Notes under the pieces: generated by a model | The model's input: only the letters and a program-made list of their open reading frames with translations | Database searches by the model: none | What the model was told of the DNA's origin: nothing | NCBI RefSeq assembly: GCF_902825235.1 | Contig: NZ_CADEAJ010000001.1 | Span: 1-64,000 of the forward strand | DNA length: 64,000 nucleotides | Reading direction: 5' to 3' | Source: Bartonella vinsonii subsp. vinsonii | Lineage (GTDB): Bacteria > Pseudomonadota > Alphaproteobacteria > Rhizobiales > Rhizobiaceae | Part shown: positions 47,832 through 58,069 of the stretch, piece after piece | Position numbering within the stretch: position 1 is the first letter of the stretch | Layout: each line of letters starts with the position of its first letter | Made by a program: the position numbers and the translations under genes

Positions 47832-48239
47832 ATGAAAAAAATTTTCACTCAAGGGTTAGTAGTTGCCAATATTCTCGTTTACTCTAGTGTTGCATTTGCT
47901 GGATTTGGTGAGAAAAAATGGAGTTTTGCACCCGATGAAAGCGTTAAATTTGCTCCATCCGATACAATACATCAAGGCGTTGAATATTCTTGCGAGGTAT
48001 TTAAACCCAAAAAGGTGTCCTTTACTTTATCGTACTCTTCTCCTTCTGACTTAGATAAATTAAAAATTGTTGCTGACGATGAAAAGAAAATAACGCATGA
48101 TAAAGAACACAAGACCTTTACACTTAAAGATATAAAATCTCTTCATATAAGTTTCCCTCCGTCGGGAAATTATATTTTTACAAATATTACTAAGAAAAAA
48201 GTTATTGGAAAAAAGTGCGATACAGGAGATTATGATTAA
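47832..48239 (+). CDS. Small secreted protein, unknown function
   Basis: A 135-residue protein with a clear signal peptide (MKKIFTQGLVVANILVYSSVAFA, cleavage after residue ~23). The mature part is Lys/Asp-rich with alternating beta-type patterns (KKVSFTLSYSSPSDLDKLKIVADDEKK; SLHISFPPSGNYIF) and two Cys (YSCEVF, KKCDTG) that could form one disulfide in the periplasm. AAAGGGAAAAATA precedes the ATG. No family recognised; many Bartonella have small lineage-specific secreted proteins like this. A weak terminator follows. Confidence 0.7.
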   Translation: MKKIFTQGLVVANILVYSSVAFAGFGEKKWSFAPDESVKFAPSDTIHQGVEYSCEVFKPKKVSFTLSYSSPSDLDKLKIVADDEKKITHDKEHKTFTLKDIKSLHISFPPSGNYIFTNITKKKVIGKKCDTGDYD

Positions 48240-49200
48240 ATAATATTTCTAAGAGAACTTCAATTTGCGTAAATTTATGCAATTGCTAAAGTAAACCTTT
48301 TCTCAAAATCGGGTGTGGGAAGTTATCAATGCCCGATTTTCAAAAAACTCAAATTTGCGTTTGTTTAACAACAAACTGCTCGGAACTCAATTTCAGACAA
48401 CTCAATAACTAAATATCAAGAAGCTTTTGCAGTCAATGAGGCTGTTTTATATTTTTGTTATCAGAGCAACTTTTTAATAAAAGCGCCATATTCATATTTG
48501 CAATTGAAACATCTCTAAATTACAATAAACTACACTGTAAGTCACATACATAAAAAATAACAAAAAAGCTGCTTTGGTCCTGTAAGAGTGTTCCAGATCT
48601 TGTCAAATATAAAAACATATAGAATAGAAGATATGTCCTGTTAATAAGAAATAAAGTCACAACACACACGAGAAGTCCTCGTCTTATTTTATTTTCATCA
48701 TGTTAAAATCATATGATTGCACTGTGTTTAAACCACATTTCTCTAAACTTACACAAAGAAAGATTAACTTTACTTTTTCTCTAACTGTTCAAAATTCTTC
48801 AGTCCTTTAAAGCAATATCATCTGGATTACGTTGTCATTACTCTAGCAACAATACTTTTTCCAAATTTCCAATTTTAATTCATTAAATAGGATGTATGCC
48901 CCATCTCCTCCTTTTTGCAGCTACAAATTTCCATAAATGTTGAACAACTTCAAAAAAATAAATACCCCTCCCCTAAAATCCTAAAATAGATCTTTACCAA
49001 CCAGAAACTCCTGAAAATAAACACTTTGTTTATAGCCAATAAATAGAGAAAATTCTTTTCAATGAAAATGAATGTATCTTCATCCTCTTTTTGTTGTCCA
49101 TAGATGCAAAAATGAAGCTCAAAGAAAAAAATCTTTGTCATTCTTATTATATTTTTGTTTCTTAGCTTGATTTTTCATTTCAAATCGACAATATGACTTT
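48240..49200. other. 960-base gap upstream of SRP RNA
   Basis: No supported gene. It holds the hairpin at 48305-48340 and the repeated word AATTTGCGT near 48262 and 48353, and a near-palindrome (CAATTTGCGTAAATTTATGCAATTG, spanning 48260-48285). The ORF at 48950-49141 is low-complexity and not supported. Confidence 0.5.
48305..48340 (+). terminator. Terminator-like hairpin after the secreted protein gene
   Basis: AAAATCGGG and CCCGATTTT form a 9-bp stem with an 18-nt loop, about 65 bases after the stop. The T-run is short, so termination is moderate at best. Confidence 0.5.
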
Positions 49201-49298
49201 GGGAGGTTGGTGATGGACGAACTGCTCGCCAACTGGGTCAGGTCTGGAAAGAAGCAGCCCCAACGAGTTCTGGTACGGGTCATCGTACCAGCCTCCTT
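49201..49298 (+). ncRNA. ffs: Signal recognition particle RNA (4.5S type)
   Basis: The conserved domain IV hairpin is present: GGTCAGGTCTGGAAAGAAGCAGCC, read here as GGTCAGG (49238 on), GGAAA tetraloop and AGCAGCC. The 5' GGAGG (49202-49206) can pair with the 3' CCTCC (near 49292-49296), closing a ~97-nt hairpin-like RNA. Location directly upstream of dnaX-ybaB-recR is the usual alphaproteobacterial context. It binds Ffh to target membrane proteins. Ends are approximate by a few bases. A T-rich stretch follows. Confidence 0.92.
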
Positions 49299-49528
49299 TA
49301 TTATCAAGTAAATCATATCTTTGTCATTTTTTGGTGAAGCATCTTGAATTTTCAAAGGAACGTTGCGCATAAGCAGAGAAGAAACTCGGCTCTCTTTAAG
49401 CAAATTGTCTCGTTCTTTCAAAAAATAAATTGATTGAGAAAAAATCCTTTTATATTAAAGTGCAGTATTATCTGTACCTTTGTATTATTGGAATGTACGC
49501 ATAAAGAGCTTCAAAGTTGGAATCGTTT

Positions 49529-51469
49529 ATGGAAAATACGCCGGTAGAAACGACCTATCGTGTTCTTGCTCGTAAATATCGACCTCAAAATTTCTCTGAT
49601 CTCATTGGTCAAGAAGCGATGGTGCGCACCCTTACAAATGCCTTTGAAACAGGTCGCATTGCACAAGCGTGGATGCTAACAGGAATTCGCGGAGTGGGAA
49701 AAACCACAACAGCGCGTATTTTGGCACGTGCCCTTAACTACAAAACAAAAGATATTAACCAACCAACAACTCTCTTGAATACACTCGGTGAACATTGTAC
49801 GCAAATCATTGAAGGACGCCATATCGATGTTATAGAAATGGATGCGGCTTCACATACCGGTATTGACGATATTCGTGAAATTATTGAACAAATACGTTAC
49901 CGTCCTGTTTCTGCACGCTATAAGGTTTATATTATTGATGAAGTGCATATGCTTTCAACGCAAGCATTTAATGGCTTATTGAAAACACTTGAAGAACCAC
50001 CAGCCCATGTAAAATTTATTTTTGCAACCACAGAAATTCGCAAAGTTCCTATTACGATCCTTTCACGTTGCCAGCGTTTTGATCTACGGCGTGTTGAATC
50101 AGCAGTTTTAAGCGCACATTTACGCCAAATTGCAAAACATGAAAATGTAGAAGTAGAAGATCAAGCACTCTCTATGATCGCTCGTGCTGCGGAAGGCTCT
50201 GTACGTGATGCACTGTCCATTTTTGATCAGGCAATTGCTCATAGTAACGGCAATGTCAGTGCCATTGCTGTGCGCACAATGTTAGGATTAGCTGATCAAG
50301 CGCGTATTATTGATCTTTTTGAATTCATTATGGAGGGCAATGTTGTAGATGCATTGCATGAATTACGCAACCAATATGACGCAGGCGCAGACCCTCTCAC
50401 TATATTAACAGAATTGGCTGATTTCAATCATCTGGTTACGCGTCTCCGTTTTACTCCAAAGATAGCCGAAGATCTCTCGCTTACTGAAAATGAACGTCTA
50501 AGAAGCCTCGATTTTTCACAAAAACTTTCCGTCCCTATTTTATCCCGAAACTGGCAAATGTTACTTAAAGGCTTACAGGAAGTTAGTCAAACGGCACATC
50601 CGCTTCAAGCTGCTGAAATGTTACTCATTCGTCTTGCACACAGCGCAGATCTTCCAACTCTTGATGAAGCTTTAAAAAAGCTTACCCAAGAAAAAACACC
50701 TCTCACAATCGTTCCAAATGCTTCTCATCAAGAAGCCATAAATATAAATAATACAACAAAAGAAACAGCTTTATATACTCCTTCTGCCCCAGACGTTTCA
50801 AACACATTAGCAAATCAATCAGATTTAAAAACACCACTGGAAAACCAATTAGATCACTCCTTACAACCAAAAGATTCAGTTGAAATTCAAACTCCTGAAA
50901 GAACGAATGCCTCTGAAAAAACAAAAACTCTTGAAACTTCTCAATCTGTTGACCTTTCTGAAAATATTGCCAATTTACCGCATTCCTCCACGCAAACAGA
51001 AAAAGAAATTTTTGAACCACAAACTGTCGTTATTAATTCCTTGCATGATATTGTTAAATTAGCTGAACAATATCATGCGTTTTCTTTCAAAATCCTTGTT
51101 AAAGAATTTGTTCATCCTGTTTCTTTTAAACCAGAAAATATTACCTTAAGACTTTCTAAAGATGCTCCACATTCACTTGCTCGTGATATAGAAAAAAACC
51201 TTTTCCAATGGACTGGAAAACGCTGGACTCTAACCTTCGTTAATGAAGGAGGAGGACCAACCCTACAAGAAGAAAGTGTGGCGGTCCAAAAGACTCTTTT
51301 TTCTAATGCACAAGCAGATCCCGATATCGCAAAAATACTCAACCATTTTCCAGAAGCAAAAATTGTCGATATTCGCTCGAATAAACAAGAACATGATCTT
51401 GATTTGCTCCCCAATACCTTTAAAAATACTGATACTTTAAAAAATGAAAATGATATCAACGATGAATAA
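49529..51469 (+). CDS. dnaX: DNA polymerase III subunits gamma/tau
   Basis: The clamp-loader ATPase (646 aa) has YRVLARKYRPQNFSDLIGQEAMVRTL, Walker A GIRGVGKTTTARILA, YKVYIIDEVHMLSTQAFNGLLKTLEEPP and the sensor TTEIRKVPITILSRCQRF. A long low-complexity Thr/Glu/Lys-rich linker (~390-510) separates a C-terminal tau domain (~515-600). ATG 49529 is preferred; a TTG at 49517 would add four residues. In frame at 50674-50680 lies A-AAA-AAG, the slippery heptamer used for gamma production in E. coli dnaX; a -1 shift would end at TAA 50749-50751, giving ~407 residues. It is followed 14 bases later by ybaB and then recR. Confidence 0.95.
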   Translation: MENTPVETTYRVLARKYRPQNFSDLIGQEAMVRTLTNAFETGRIAQAWMLTGIRGVGKTTTARILARALNYKTKDINQPTTLLNTLGEHCTQIIEGRHIDVIEMDAASHTGIDDIREIIEQIRYRPVSARYKVYIIDEVHMLSTQAFNGLLKTLEEPPAHVKFIFATTEIRKVPITILSRCQRFDLRRVESAVLSAHLRQIAKHENVEVEDQALSMIARAAEGSVRDALSIFDQAIAHSNGNVSAIAVRTMLGLADQARIIDLFEFIMEGNVVDALHELRNQYDAGADPLTILTELADFNHLVTRLRFTPKIAEDLSLTENERLRSLDFSQKLSVPILSRNWQMLLKGLQEVSQTAHPLQAAEMLLIRLAHSADLPTLDEALKKLTQEKTPLTIVPNASHQEAININNTTKETALYTPSAPDVSNTLANQSDLKTPLENQLDHSLQPKDSVEIQTPERTNASEKTKTLETSQSVDLSENIANLPHSSTQTEKEIFEPQTVVINSLHDIVKLAEQYHAFSFKILVKEFVHPVSFKPENITLRLSKDAPHSLARDIEKNLFQWTGKRWTLTFVNEGGGPTLQEESVAVQKTLFSNAQADPDIAKILNHFPEAKIVDIRSNKQEHDLDLLPNTFKNTDTLKNENDINDE

Positions 51470-51483
51470 GGATACCCATTCCT

Positions 51484-51807
51484 ATGCGTAACATGATGAA
51501 CATGATGAAAAAAGCCAAGGAAATGCAAGAGAAAATGCAGCAAATTCAAGAGGAAATGGCGAATATGCAAGCCATTGGTTCTGCAGGCGGTGGTCTCGTC
51601 AACATCACCTTAAATGGCAAAAATGCTATAATAGCGATTCAAATTGATCCTTCATTACTCAATCCTGAAGAAGCTGAAATTCTTGAAGATCTCATTGTAG
51701 CAGCTCACCATGAAGCTAAAATAAAAATCGAAACAGCTATAGAAGAAAAAACCAAAAGTATAGCAGCAGGACTGCCGCTCCCATCGGGTTTAAAACTACC
51801 ACTCTAA
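51484..51807 (+). CDS. YbaB/EbfC nucleoid-associated protein
   Basis: A 107-residue DNA-binding protein of the YbaB family: [24 protein letters not shown] coiled helix, then [47 protein letters not shown]. It forms dimers that bind and compact DNA. It lies between dnaX and recR, the universal order, and shares their transcription unit. GGATACCCATTCCT precedes the start. Confidence 0.94.
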   Translation: MRNMMNMMKKAKEMQEKMQQIQEEMANMQAIGSAGGGLVNITLNGKNAIIAIQIDPSLLNPEEAEILEDLIVAAHHEAKIKIETAIEEKTKSIAAGLPLPSGLKLPL

Positions 51808-51844
51808 ATGGACCGGATTGCATTTAATCTCGGGAGATAAAAGT

Positions 51845-52450
51845 ATGTCTAAATATATTGCAGGACCTGAAATTGAGCGTCTCATTCAGCTTTTAGCACG
51901 AATACCAGGTCTTGGTCCACGTTCGGCACGTCGTGCTGCACTTCACCTTATTAAAAAAAAGGAGTCCTTACTGGAGCCTTTAGGAGCAGCGGTACAAGTA
52001 GCTGTAGAAAAAGTTGGTCTTTGTTCTGTTTGTGGGAATGTAGATACAACTGATCCCTGTTCAATTTGTACAGATCCCCGTCGCGATGATACAACAATTA
52101 TTGTTGTTGAGGATATTGCTGACCTCTGGGCTCTTGAACGTGCAAAAACTTTAGCAGCGCGTTATCATGTATTAGGTGGACGTCTTTCTCCATTAGATGG
52201 AATAGGCCCAGATGAACTTAACATCGCTCCTTTAGTACAGCGCGTTGTAAAGGGCCCAATTACAGAGATTATTCTGGCCGTTAATGCCACTGTTGAAGGA
52301 CAAACAACAGCACACTATATCACCGACCAACTTTCCAATTTCTCCGTTAAAATTACTCGGCTTGCTCATGGAGTGCCCGTAGGAGGTGAATTGGATTATC
52401 TTGATGATGGAACCTTAGCCGCTGCCTTACAAGCAAGAACCAATCTTTAA
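51845..52450 (+). CDS. recR: Recombination mediator RecR
   Basis: The 201-residue protein has an N-terminal HhH ([20 protein letters not shown]), a C4 zinc finger (CSVC...CSIC), and a Toprim domain ([15 protein letters not shown]). With RecO it loads RecA at gaps. ATG 51845 is chosen: GGGAGATAAAAGT lies directly upstream and the protein then starts at [14 protein letters not shown]; an upstream in-frame start would add nine unconserved residues. Confidence 0.95.
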   Translation: MSKYIAGPEIERLIQLLARIPGLGPRSARRAALHLIKKKESLLEPLGAAVQVAVEKVGLCSVCGNVDTTDPCSICTDPRRDDTTIIVVEDIADLWALERAKTLAARYHVLGGRLSPLDGIGPDELNIAPLVQRVVKGPITEIILAVNATVEGQTTAHYITDQLSNFSVKITRLAHGVPVGGELDYLDDGTLAAALQARTNL

Positions 52451-52487
52451 AGCTACCTTTCCCTCTCTTTAATAAGGAAATACCAAC

Positions 52488-53519
52488 ATGCACAAAAAAA
52501 GAAGACTCTCTTTGCTGAACGACTTCGGCCCCGGCATTCTAGCGTGTTTGCTCGTATCCACTTTAGCTTATGGTTTAGAAATTGTAGAAAAGCAACTGTT
52601 TGCAGAGGCATGGCTCGAAAGCCTTGTTTTGGCAATCTTACTAGGGTCTATTGCTCGTAGTTGTTTTACTTTTCCAAAATATTTTCAGAAAGGTATCAAT
52701 TTTTGCGCAAAAACACTTCTCGAAATTGCTATTGTTCTTCTCGGTGCAAGCATTAGCATTAATGCTGTTCTTGCCATCGGTTGGAATTTGCTTGCTGGTA
52801 TTGTCTTCATTATATTCATAACTATTCTCGTCAGTTTTGGTATTGGAAGACTTTTTGGGCTTTCTTCACATTTAGCAATGCTCGTTGCTTGTGGTAACGC
52901 CATTTGTGGTAATTCAGCTATTGTTGCAACTGCTCCCGTCATCAACGCTAAGCACGAAGATGTAGCAGCATCAATTGCTTTTACCGCTCTTTTAGGCATT
53001 ATTATTATTCTACTTTTACCTTTTTTACACCCTCTTCTGAATTTATCATTTAGCCAATACGGTGTGCTTTCAGGCATGGTTGTTTATGCTGTCCCTCAAG
53101 TTTTAGCAGCAGCAGCACCAATATCTTTTCTGAGTGTTCAAATCGCAACAATTGTCAAATTGGTGCGCGTTTTGATGCTAGGCCCTGTTATTTGTACTTT
53201 ATCAATCATCTATCATCGTTCAGCACAAACACGCTTGCGTTTACATACACTTATCCCGTGGTTTATCATTGGTTTTATTCTCATGATGCTTGTCCGCTCA
53301 AGCGAGCTTATTTCTACAACGGCTCTTAACCCTATCAAAACTATTGCGCAATTATTCACTGTCATTTCCATGGCCGCATTGGGATTAGGGGTTGATATCC
53401 GTTCATTAAAAAAAGCAGGATGGCGTGTTATTTTGACATCAATCTGCTCCATACTCATTCTTGCTGCCTGTAGTCTTATCATGATAAAATTAATTGATTT
53501 GAACCATATAATGTTTTGA
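52488..53519 (+). CDS. YeiH-family membrane protein (UPF0324)
   Basis: A 343-residue inner membrane protein with about ten hydrophobic segments. Family signatures: NFCAKTLLEIAIVLLGASISI, LVACGNAICGNSAIVATAPVI (the CGxxICGxSA block), HEDVAASIAFTALLGI, and TVISMAALGLGVDIRSLKKAGWR near the end. Members are called putative sulfate or anion exporters; the substrate is not established. It stands alone after recR with AATAAGGAAATACCAAC upstream of the ATG. Confidence 0.88.
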   Translation: MHKKRRLSLLNDFGPGILACLLVSTLAYGLEIVEKQLFAEAWLESLVLAILLGSIARSCFTFPKYFQKGINFCAKTLLEIAIVLLGASISINAVLAIGWNLLAGIVFIIFITILVSFGIGRLFGLSSHLAMLVACGNAICGNSAIVATAPVINAKHEDVAASIAFTALLGIIIILLLPFLHPLLNLSFSQYGVLSGMVVYAVPQVLAAAAPISFLSVQIATIVKLVRVLMLGPVICTLSIIYHRSAQTRLRLHTLIPWFIIGFILMMLVRSSELISTTALNPIKTIAQLFTVISMAALGLGVDIRSLKKAGWRVILTSICSILILAACSLIMIKLIDLNHIMF

Positions 53520-53622
53520 ATCTGCATTTTTTTAAAAAATATTGTAAAACACACCAATAAAACAAACAGGACTAAAAAAATAACAGCAATCTTTTATCAC
53601 ATTACCTAATGAGAATATTTTT

Positions 53623-54312
53623 ATGCTTATCCTTGCTATAGACACTGCTTTAATCTATTGCGCCGTTGCACTCCTTCGTTATAAATCTGTCATTGCCCGT
53701 ATCAGCGAACGCATGAATAAAGGACATGCTGAAAAACTCATTGGATATATTGCACAAGTAACTGACCAAGCTAATATGTCTCTTAATCAGGTTGATCGCA
53801 TCGCTGTTAATATTGGACCTGGATCCTTCACCGGTGTGCGTGTAGGTGTTTCAACAGCAAGGGCTTTGGCACTTGCACTTAAAATACCGGCTGTTGGAGT
53901 CAGTGCAATGGAAGCATTAGCAGCACAGACACGCAACAAAAATACCACCTCGGCAATCTCTGTTGTTATTGAAGCTGGAAGAGACATGTTCTATCATCAA
54001 AACTTTAATGAAGATCTTACACCTTTAGGGGCACCTGGCTTAAAAACAATTGAAAATATCATTGAAGATTTACCGCAAAAAACGACATTAACTGGTCCAG
54101 CAGCTGATATCGTTGCGCTATATATAAAAAAGAATAAAGTAAACAAAACAATCGTGCGGAATAAAATTCTCTGCGAAGCAGCTGATATTGTAAACTATGC
54201 GCACCTTGCCGCAAATAAACAACCACAAAACCCGCCCCGTCCACTCTATTTACGCAATGCTGACGCAAAACAACAAACGGGTTTTATTTTACCACGAAAA
54301 AATGATGTTTAA
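53623..54312 (+). CDS. tsaB: tRNA t6A biosynthesis protein TsaB
   Basis: TsaB is the partner of TsaD in making N6-threonylcarbamoyladenosine at position 37 of ANN-decoding tRNAs. The 229-residue protein has the ASKHA fold start ILAIDTALIYCAVALL, NKGHAEKLI, VDRIAVNIGPGSFTGVRVGVSTARALALALKIPAVGVSAMEALA. It overlaps rimI by 11 bases. The tsaB-rimI pair is usual in bacteria. Confidence 0.93.
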   Translation: MLILAIDTALIYCAVALLRYKSVIARISERMNKGHAEKLIGYIAQVTDQANMSLNQVDRIAVNIGPGSFTGVRVGVSTARALALALKIPAVGVSAMEALAAQTRNKNTTSAISVVIEAGRDMFYHQNFNEDLTPLGAPGLKTIENIIEDLPQKTTLTGPAADIVALYIKKNKVNKTIVRNKILCEAADIVNYAHLAANKQPQNPPRPLYLRNADAKQQTGFILPRKNDV

Positions 54313-54784
54313 ATTTTCATTGATAAAAAAACATTTTTGGATTGCTCCACTACAAACTGATGATAGTGCTTCCCTTCATCAAATTCACCAGCATTGTTTT
54401 GTTCCTGCTTGGGAAAAACAAGCTTTTGAGAATTTCTTAACAGATCACTCTATCTTCGGATACAAAGCCTCCTTCATTGGTAAACCAAATCAAATATTAG
54501 GCTTTTGTCTATGCCGTCTTATTCTAGATGAAGCAGAAATTATCACAATTGCTGTTCACCCTCATTTTCGTCGAAAAGGAATTGGTACCTTGCTTATCGA
54601 CAGCACACTCCGCCATCTTCACCACGAACGCGCTATAAAATTATTCTTAGAAGTAGAAGAAACAAATGTTTCTGCTTTAAACCTTTATCAACATTTCGAA
54701 TTTCAAAAAATTTCTAAACGACCTGCTTACTACCAATCAAAAAATAGCCGCACAGATGCAATCATTATGCAAAAAAACTTTTAA
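54302..54784 (+). CDS. rimI: Ribosomal protein alanine N-acetyltransferase RimI
   Basis: A GNAT acetyltransferase of 160 residues with the acetyl-CoA segment EAEIITIAVHPHFRRKGIGTLLIDSTLRHL (R/QxxGxG/A motif) and the C-terminal LEVEETNVSALNLYQHFEFQKISKRPAYY. RimI acetylates the N-terminal Ala of S18. The start is placed at ATG 54302 or the adjacent 54305, inside the end of tsaB; the open frame upstream is a shadow of tsaB. Followed by miaB 44 bases on. Confidence 0.9.
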   Translation: MMFKFSLIKKHFWIAPLQTDDSASLHQIHQHCFVPAWEKQAFENFLTDHSIFGYKASFIGKPNQILGFCLCRLILDEAEIITIAVHPHFRRKGIGTLLIDSTLRHLHHERAIKLFLEVEETNVSALNLYQHFEFQKISKRPAYYQSKNSRTDAIIMQKNF

Positions 54785-54828
54785 GCAAACAGATTGAGAT
54801 CTGTGCAAAAAACATTTAGACATGCATT

Positions 54829-56205
54829 ATGAATAAAGTAAATCCTAAAAATACGCCTCCTGTTACGCCTAAAAAGGTTTTTATCAAAACCTATGGGTGT
54901 CAAATGAATGTGTATGACAGCCAGCGAATGACTGATAGTCTCAGTTCACAAGGTTATGTTACAACACAAACACCCAATGATGCCGATCTTATTCTTGTGA
55001 ATACCTGTCATATTCGTGAAAAAGCAGCAGAAAAACTCTATTCTGATCTTGGACGTTTGCGTGTGATGCGTCAAGAAAGAACACCTGATAAGCCTTTAAT
55101 GGTCGGTGTAACTGGTTGTGTGGCACAAGCCGAGGGAAGTGAAATTTTGCGCCGTGCTCCAACAGTAGACCTCGTTATTGGTCCGCAAATGTATCATCGC
55201 TTGCCAGACTTGTTGGAAAAAGCCAAACAAGGGAAAAAAGTTATCGAAACAGATTATGCTGTTGAAGATAAATTTGCTCACTTACCACCTCATAATAAAC
55301 GCGCTGTAAGAAAACGAGGCGTTAGTGCATTTTTAACAGTGCAGGAAGGCTGCGACAAGTTTTGTACTTTTTGTGTTGTTCCTTACACACGCGGTGCCGA
55401 AATATCACGATCTGTAGAGCAAATTACTGAGGAAGCGCGCCAACTCATTGAAGCCGGTGTCAAAGAAATTACGCTCCTTGGTCAAAATGTCAATGGCTGG
55501 CATGGACAAAGTGCTAATGGTAAAACTTGGCGCCTTGGCGACCTTCTCTATCACCTTGCCAAATTGGATGGTTTAAAGCGTCTCCGTTACACAACCAGCC
55601 ACCCGCGAGATATGGATGACAGTCTTATTGCCGCTCACCGAGACCTTGATATATTGATGCCTTACCTGCATCTTCCTGTTCAATCAGGTTCAGATCGCAT
55701 CTTAAAAGCAATGAACCGTCAACACAAAAGCATTCATTATCTTCAGCTTATCGAAAAAATTCGTACAGCGCGACCTGATATTGCTTTTTCAGGTGACTTT
55801 ATTGTAGGATTTCCAGGAGAAACAGATGAAGATTTTGAAGAAACCATTAAACTTATTAAACAAGTGCAATACAGTTCAGCCTATTCTTTCAAATATTCAC
55901 CGCGACCTGGAACAGTTGGGGCAACAATGAAAAATCATGTTGACGAAACTGTAAAAGATGCTCGGCTTCAACATTTACAAGTGCTTCTTCTTGAACAGCA
56001 AAATACATTTTTACGTTCTAAAATTGGTCAAACAACCGATGTTCTCATCGAAAAAGCTGGGCGTCATTCGGGACAAATGGTAGGTCGTTCCCCTTGGCTT
56101 TTACCTGTTGTCGTGGATACAGAGGCCTCTGCGGGTACTGTGATAGCAATTCACATTAAAAATGTAAGCTCAAACAGTTTTGTCGGTGAAATAGCAAATG
56201 TGTAA
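54829..56205 (+). CDS. miaB: tRNA-2-methylthio-N6-dimethylallyladenosine synthase
   Basis: MiaB adds a methylthio group to i6A37 in tRNA. The 458-residue radical SAM enzyme has the N-terminal cluster domain ([33 protein letters not shown]), the radical SAM motif [40 protein letters not shown], and a C-terminal TRAM domain (TDVLIEK...SFVGEI). Full length. Confidence 0.97.
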   Translation: MNKVNPKNTPPVTPKKVFIKTYGCQMNVYDSQRMTDSLSSQGYVTTQTPNDADLILVNTCHIREKAAEKLYSDLGRLRVMRQERTPDKPLMVGVTGCVAQAEGSEILRRAPTVDLVIGPQMYHRLPDLLEKAKQGKKVIETDYAVEDKFAHLPPHNKRAVRKRGVSAFLTVQEGCDKFCTFCVVPYTRGAEISRSVEQITEEARQLIEAGVKEITLLGQNVNGWHGQSANGKTWRLGDLLYHLAKLDGLKRLRYTTSHPRDMDDSLIAAHRDLDILMPYLHLPVQSGSDRILKAMNRQHKSIHYLQLIEKIRTARPDIAFSGDFIVGFPGETDEDFEETIKLIKQVQYSSAYSFKYSPRPGTVGATMKNHVDETVKDARLQHLQVLLLEQQNTFLRSKIGQTTDVLIEKAGRHSGQMVGRSPWLLPVVVDTEASAGTVIAIHIKNVSSNSFVGEIANV

Positions 56206-56467
56206 ATATGCCTCTCATACTTTGTATACAACATAGGTTGCAGAAAACCCTTTTATTTTTGAAGAAAGTGATTACATCTAAAGCTTGCATTTTATGAATA
56301 GAGAGATTGTTTTTTATAAAGTTTTCTCAAGAAAATGTGCAAAATTTATGTGAATATGGGAGAATAATAGGCTGAAAGCTTCAACCGAAAAAGTAAAGCG
56401 CGTTAAAGAAAAAATAAATGCTAACCCTGAAAATACGCGTATTTTCAGAAAAGCAAGCACACGAGAT

Positions 56468-57481
56468 ATGAATCATGTTGTTTTAATTTTCGAAAATAAT
56501 AGAGATGCGAAAGTAGTTTTTGGTAAACTCGACGAAAATCTTGCTTATATCGAACAAAGACTCGGACTTAGCATTCATCCACGTGGGAATGAAGTTCTCA
56601 TCCGTGGAACTGTTGCTGCTATAAAACGCGCGGAATATGTCTTACAACAGCTTTATGAACGCGCCAAAACACATCAAGAGCTCACTTTATCAGATATAGA
56701 AGGAGTGATTGCCATGGCAAATTTGCTACAGAAACAGCAAGAAGCCTCCACAACACCCCAACCTGCAAAAAAAACTATCACCGCACGATTAAGTACCCAT
56801 AAAAAAACAATCCATGCCCGAACTCCGACACAAGATGCCTATATACGTGCAATGGAACGTAGCGAGCTTGTATTCGGGGTAGGACCAGCAGGAACAGGCA
56901 AAACATACCTCGCGGTTGCTCATGCTGCCATGCTTTTGGAGCGTGGTATTATTGAACGAATTATCCTCTCACGTCCTGCCGTTGAAGCTGGAGAGCATCT
57001 GGGCTTTCTTCCTGGAGACCTAAAAGAAAAAGTTGACCCATATTTACGTCCACTTTATGATGCCCTTTACGATATGATGCCTGCTGAAAAAGTAGAGCGC
57101 ATTTTAGCTTCTGGTGTCATAGAAATTGCTCCTCTTGCATTCATGCGCGGGCGAACACTTACCCATGCAGCTGTCATTCTTGATGAGGCCCAAAATACCA
57201 CCCCCATGCAAATGAAAATGTTCCTCACACGTCTTGGGGAAGGAACACGTATGATCATCACCGGCGATGTAAGCCAAATTGATTTGCCTACCGGACAAAA
57301 ATCAGGTTTAATCGAAGCAATACGCATTCTCTCACATGTAGAAAATATTGTCATTATTCACTTTAATGAAAAAGATGTTGTGCGCCATCCCCTTGTTACC
57401 GCTATCGTCCATGCTTATGATCATGATTCTGGTATACAAATTCAAGAAACATCATCCTCAAGCGCTTCATCAAAAAAGTGA
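56468..57481 (+). CDS. phoH: PhoH-like ATPase
   Basis: A 337-residue protein with an N-terminal KH-like part (NRDAKVVFGKLDENLAYIEQRLG) and a PhoH helicase-type ATPase domain: VFGVGPAGTGKTYLAVAHA (Walker A), SRPAVEAGEHLGFLPGDLKEKVDPYLRPLYD, and HAAVILDEAQNTTPMQMKMFLTR (Walker B). It is probably an RNA-acting ATPase; the adjacent ybeY, a ribosome-quality endoribonuclease, is its common partner. The start ATG 56468 is the first in frame after stops. It lies 262 bases after miaB. Confidence 0.93.
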   Translation: MNHVVLIFENNRDAKVVFGKLDENLAYIEQRLGLSIHPRGNEVLIRGTVAAIKRAEYVLQQLYERAKTHQELTLSDIEGVIAMANLLQKQQEASTTPQPAKKTITARLSTHKKTIHARTPTQDAYIRAMERSELVFGVGPAGTGKTYLAVAHAAMLLERGIIERIILSRPAVEAGEHLGFLPGDLKEKVDPYLRPLYDALYDMMPAEKVERILASGVIEIAPLAFMRGRTLTHAAVILDEAQNTTPMQMKMFLTRLGEGTRMIITGDVSQIDLPTGQKSGLIEAIRILSHVENIVIIHFNEKDVVRHPLVTAIVHAYDHDSGIQIQETSSSSASSKK

Positions 57482-57493
57482 GTTTGATTTGTC

Positions 57494-57970
57494 ATGATTA
57501 CTATTGATATAACTGTTGAGAGCTCTGGATGGAATGATGAGAAAACGCTTTATCATATCACTGAAAAAATATTAACAACAACAATGCATCATGTCTCATT
57601 AGAAAATGTTATAAGCGAAGTCAGCCTTCTTTTTACGGATGACAAACATATGACACAGATCAACGCGCGATGGCGTAATAAAAACAAACCCACGAATGTG
57701 TTATCCTTTCCTGCTTTTCCACTTAAAGCTGGAGATCCTCCTGGGCCTATGCTTGGTGATATTATTATTGCACGAGAAACTGTTGCGCTTGAAGCAAAAA
57801 AAGAAGGAAAATTATTTCAGGATCATTTGGCGCATATGATTGTTCATGGTGTCCTCCATCTGCTTGGCTATAACCATGAAACAGATGACGAAGCGCATCA
57901 CATGGAAAAGCTTGAAAGAGAAATTCTTCAAAAGCTTTCCATAAAAGACCCCTATATTGAATTGTCTTAA
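57494..57970 (+). CDS. ybeY: Endoribonuclease YbeY
   Basis: A 158-residue zinc metalloprotein of the UPF0054 family with the HxxxHxxxxxH site in [15 protein letters not shown] near residues 117-131, and [13 protein letters not shown] and LGDIIIARE. It takes part in rRNA processing and ribosome quality control. It follows phoH by 12 bases and precedes corC, the standard cluster. Confidence 0.95.
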   Translation: MITIDITVESSGWNDEKTLYHITEKILTTTMHHVSLENVISEVSLLFTDDKHMTQINARWRNKNKPTNVLSFPAFPLKAGDPPGPMLGDIIIARETVALEAKKEGKLFQDHLAHMIVHGVLHLLGYNHETDDEAHHMEKLEREILQKLSIKDPYIELS

Positions 57971-58069
57971 AATGATAAAAATGAGCCTTCTTAAATCGCT
58001 ATCGCCATCATACAATTTAAAACCTTTTATGTGTCTATTATAAAAAGAAAGTTTGAAGATTTCAAAATT

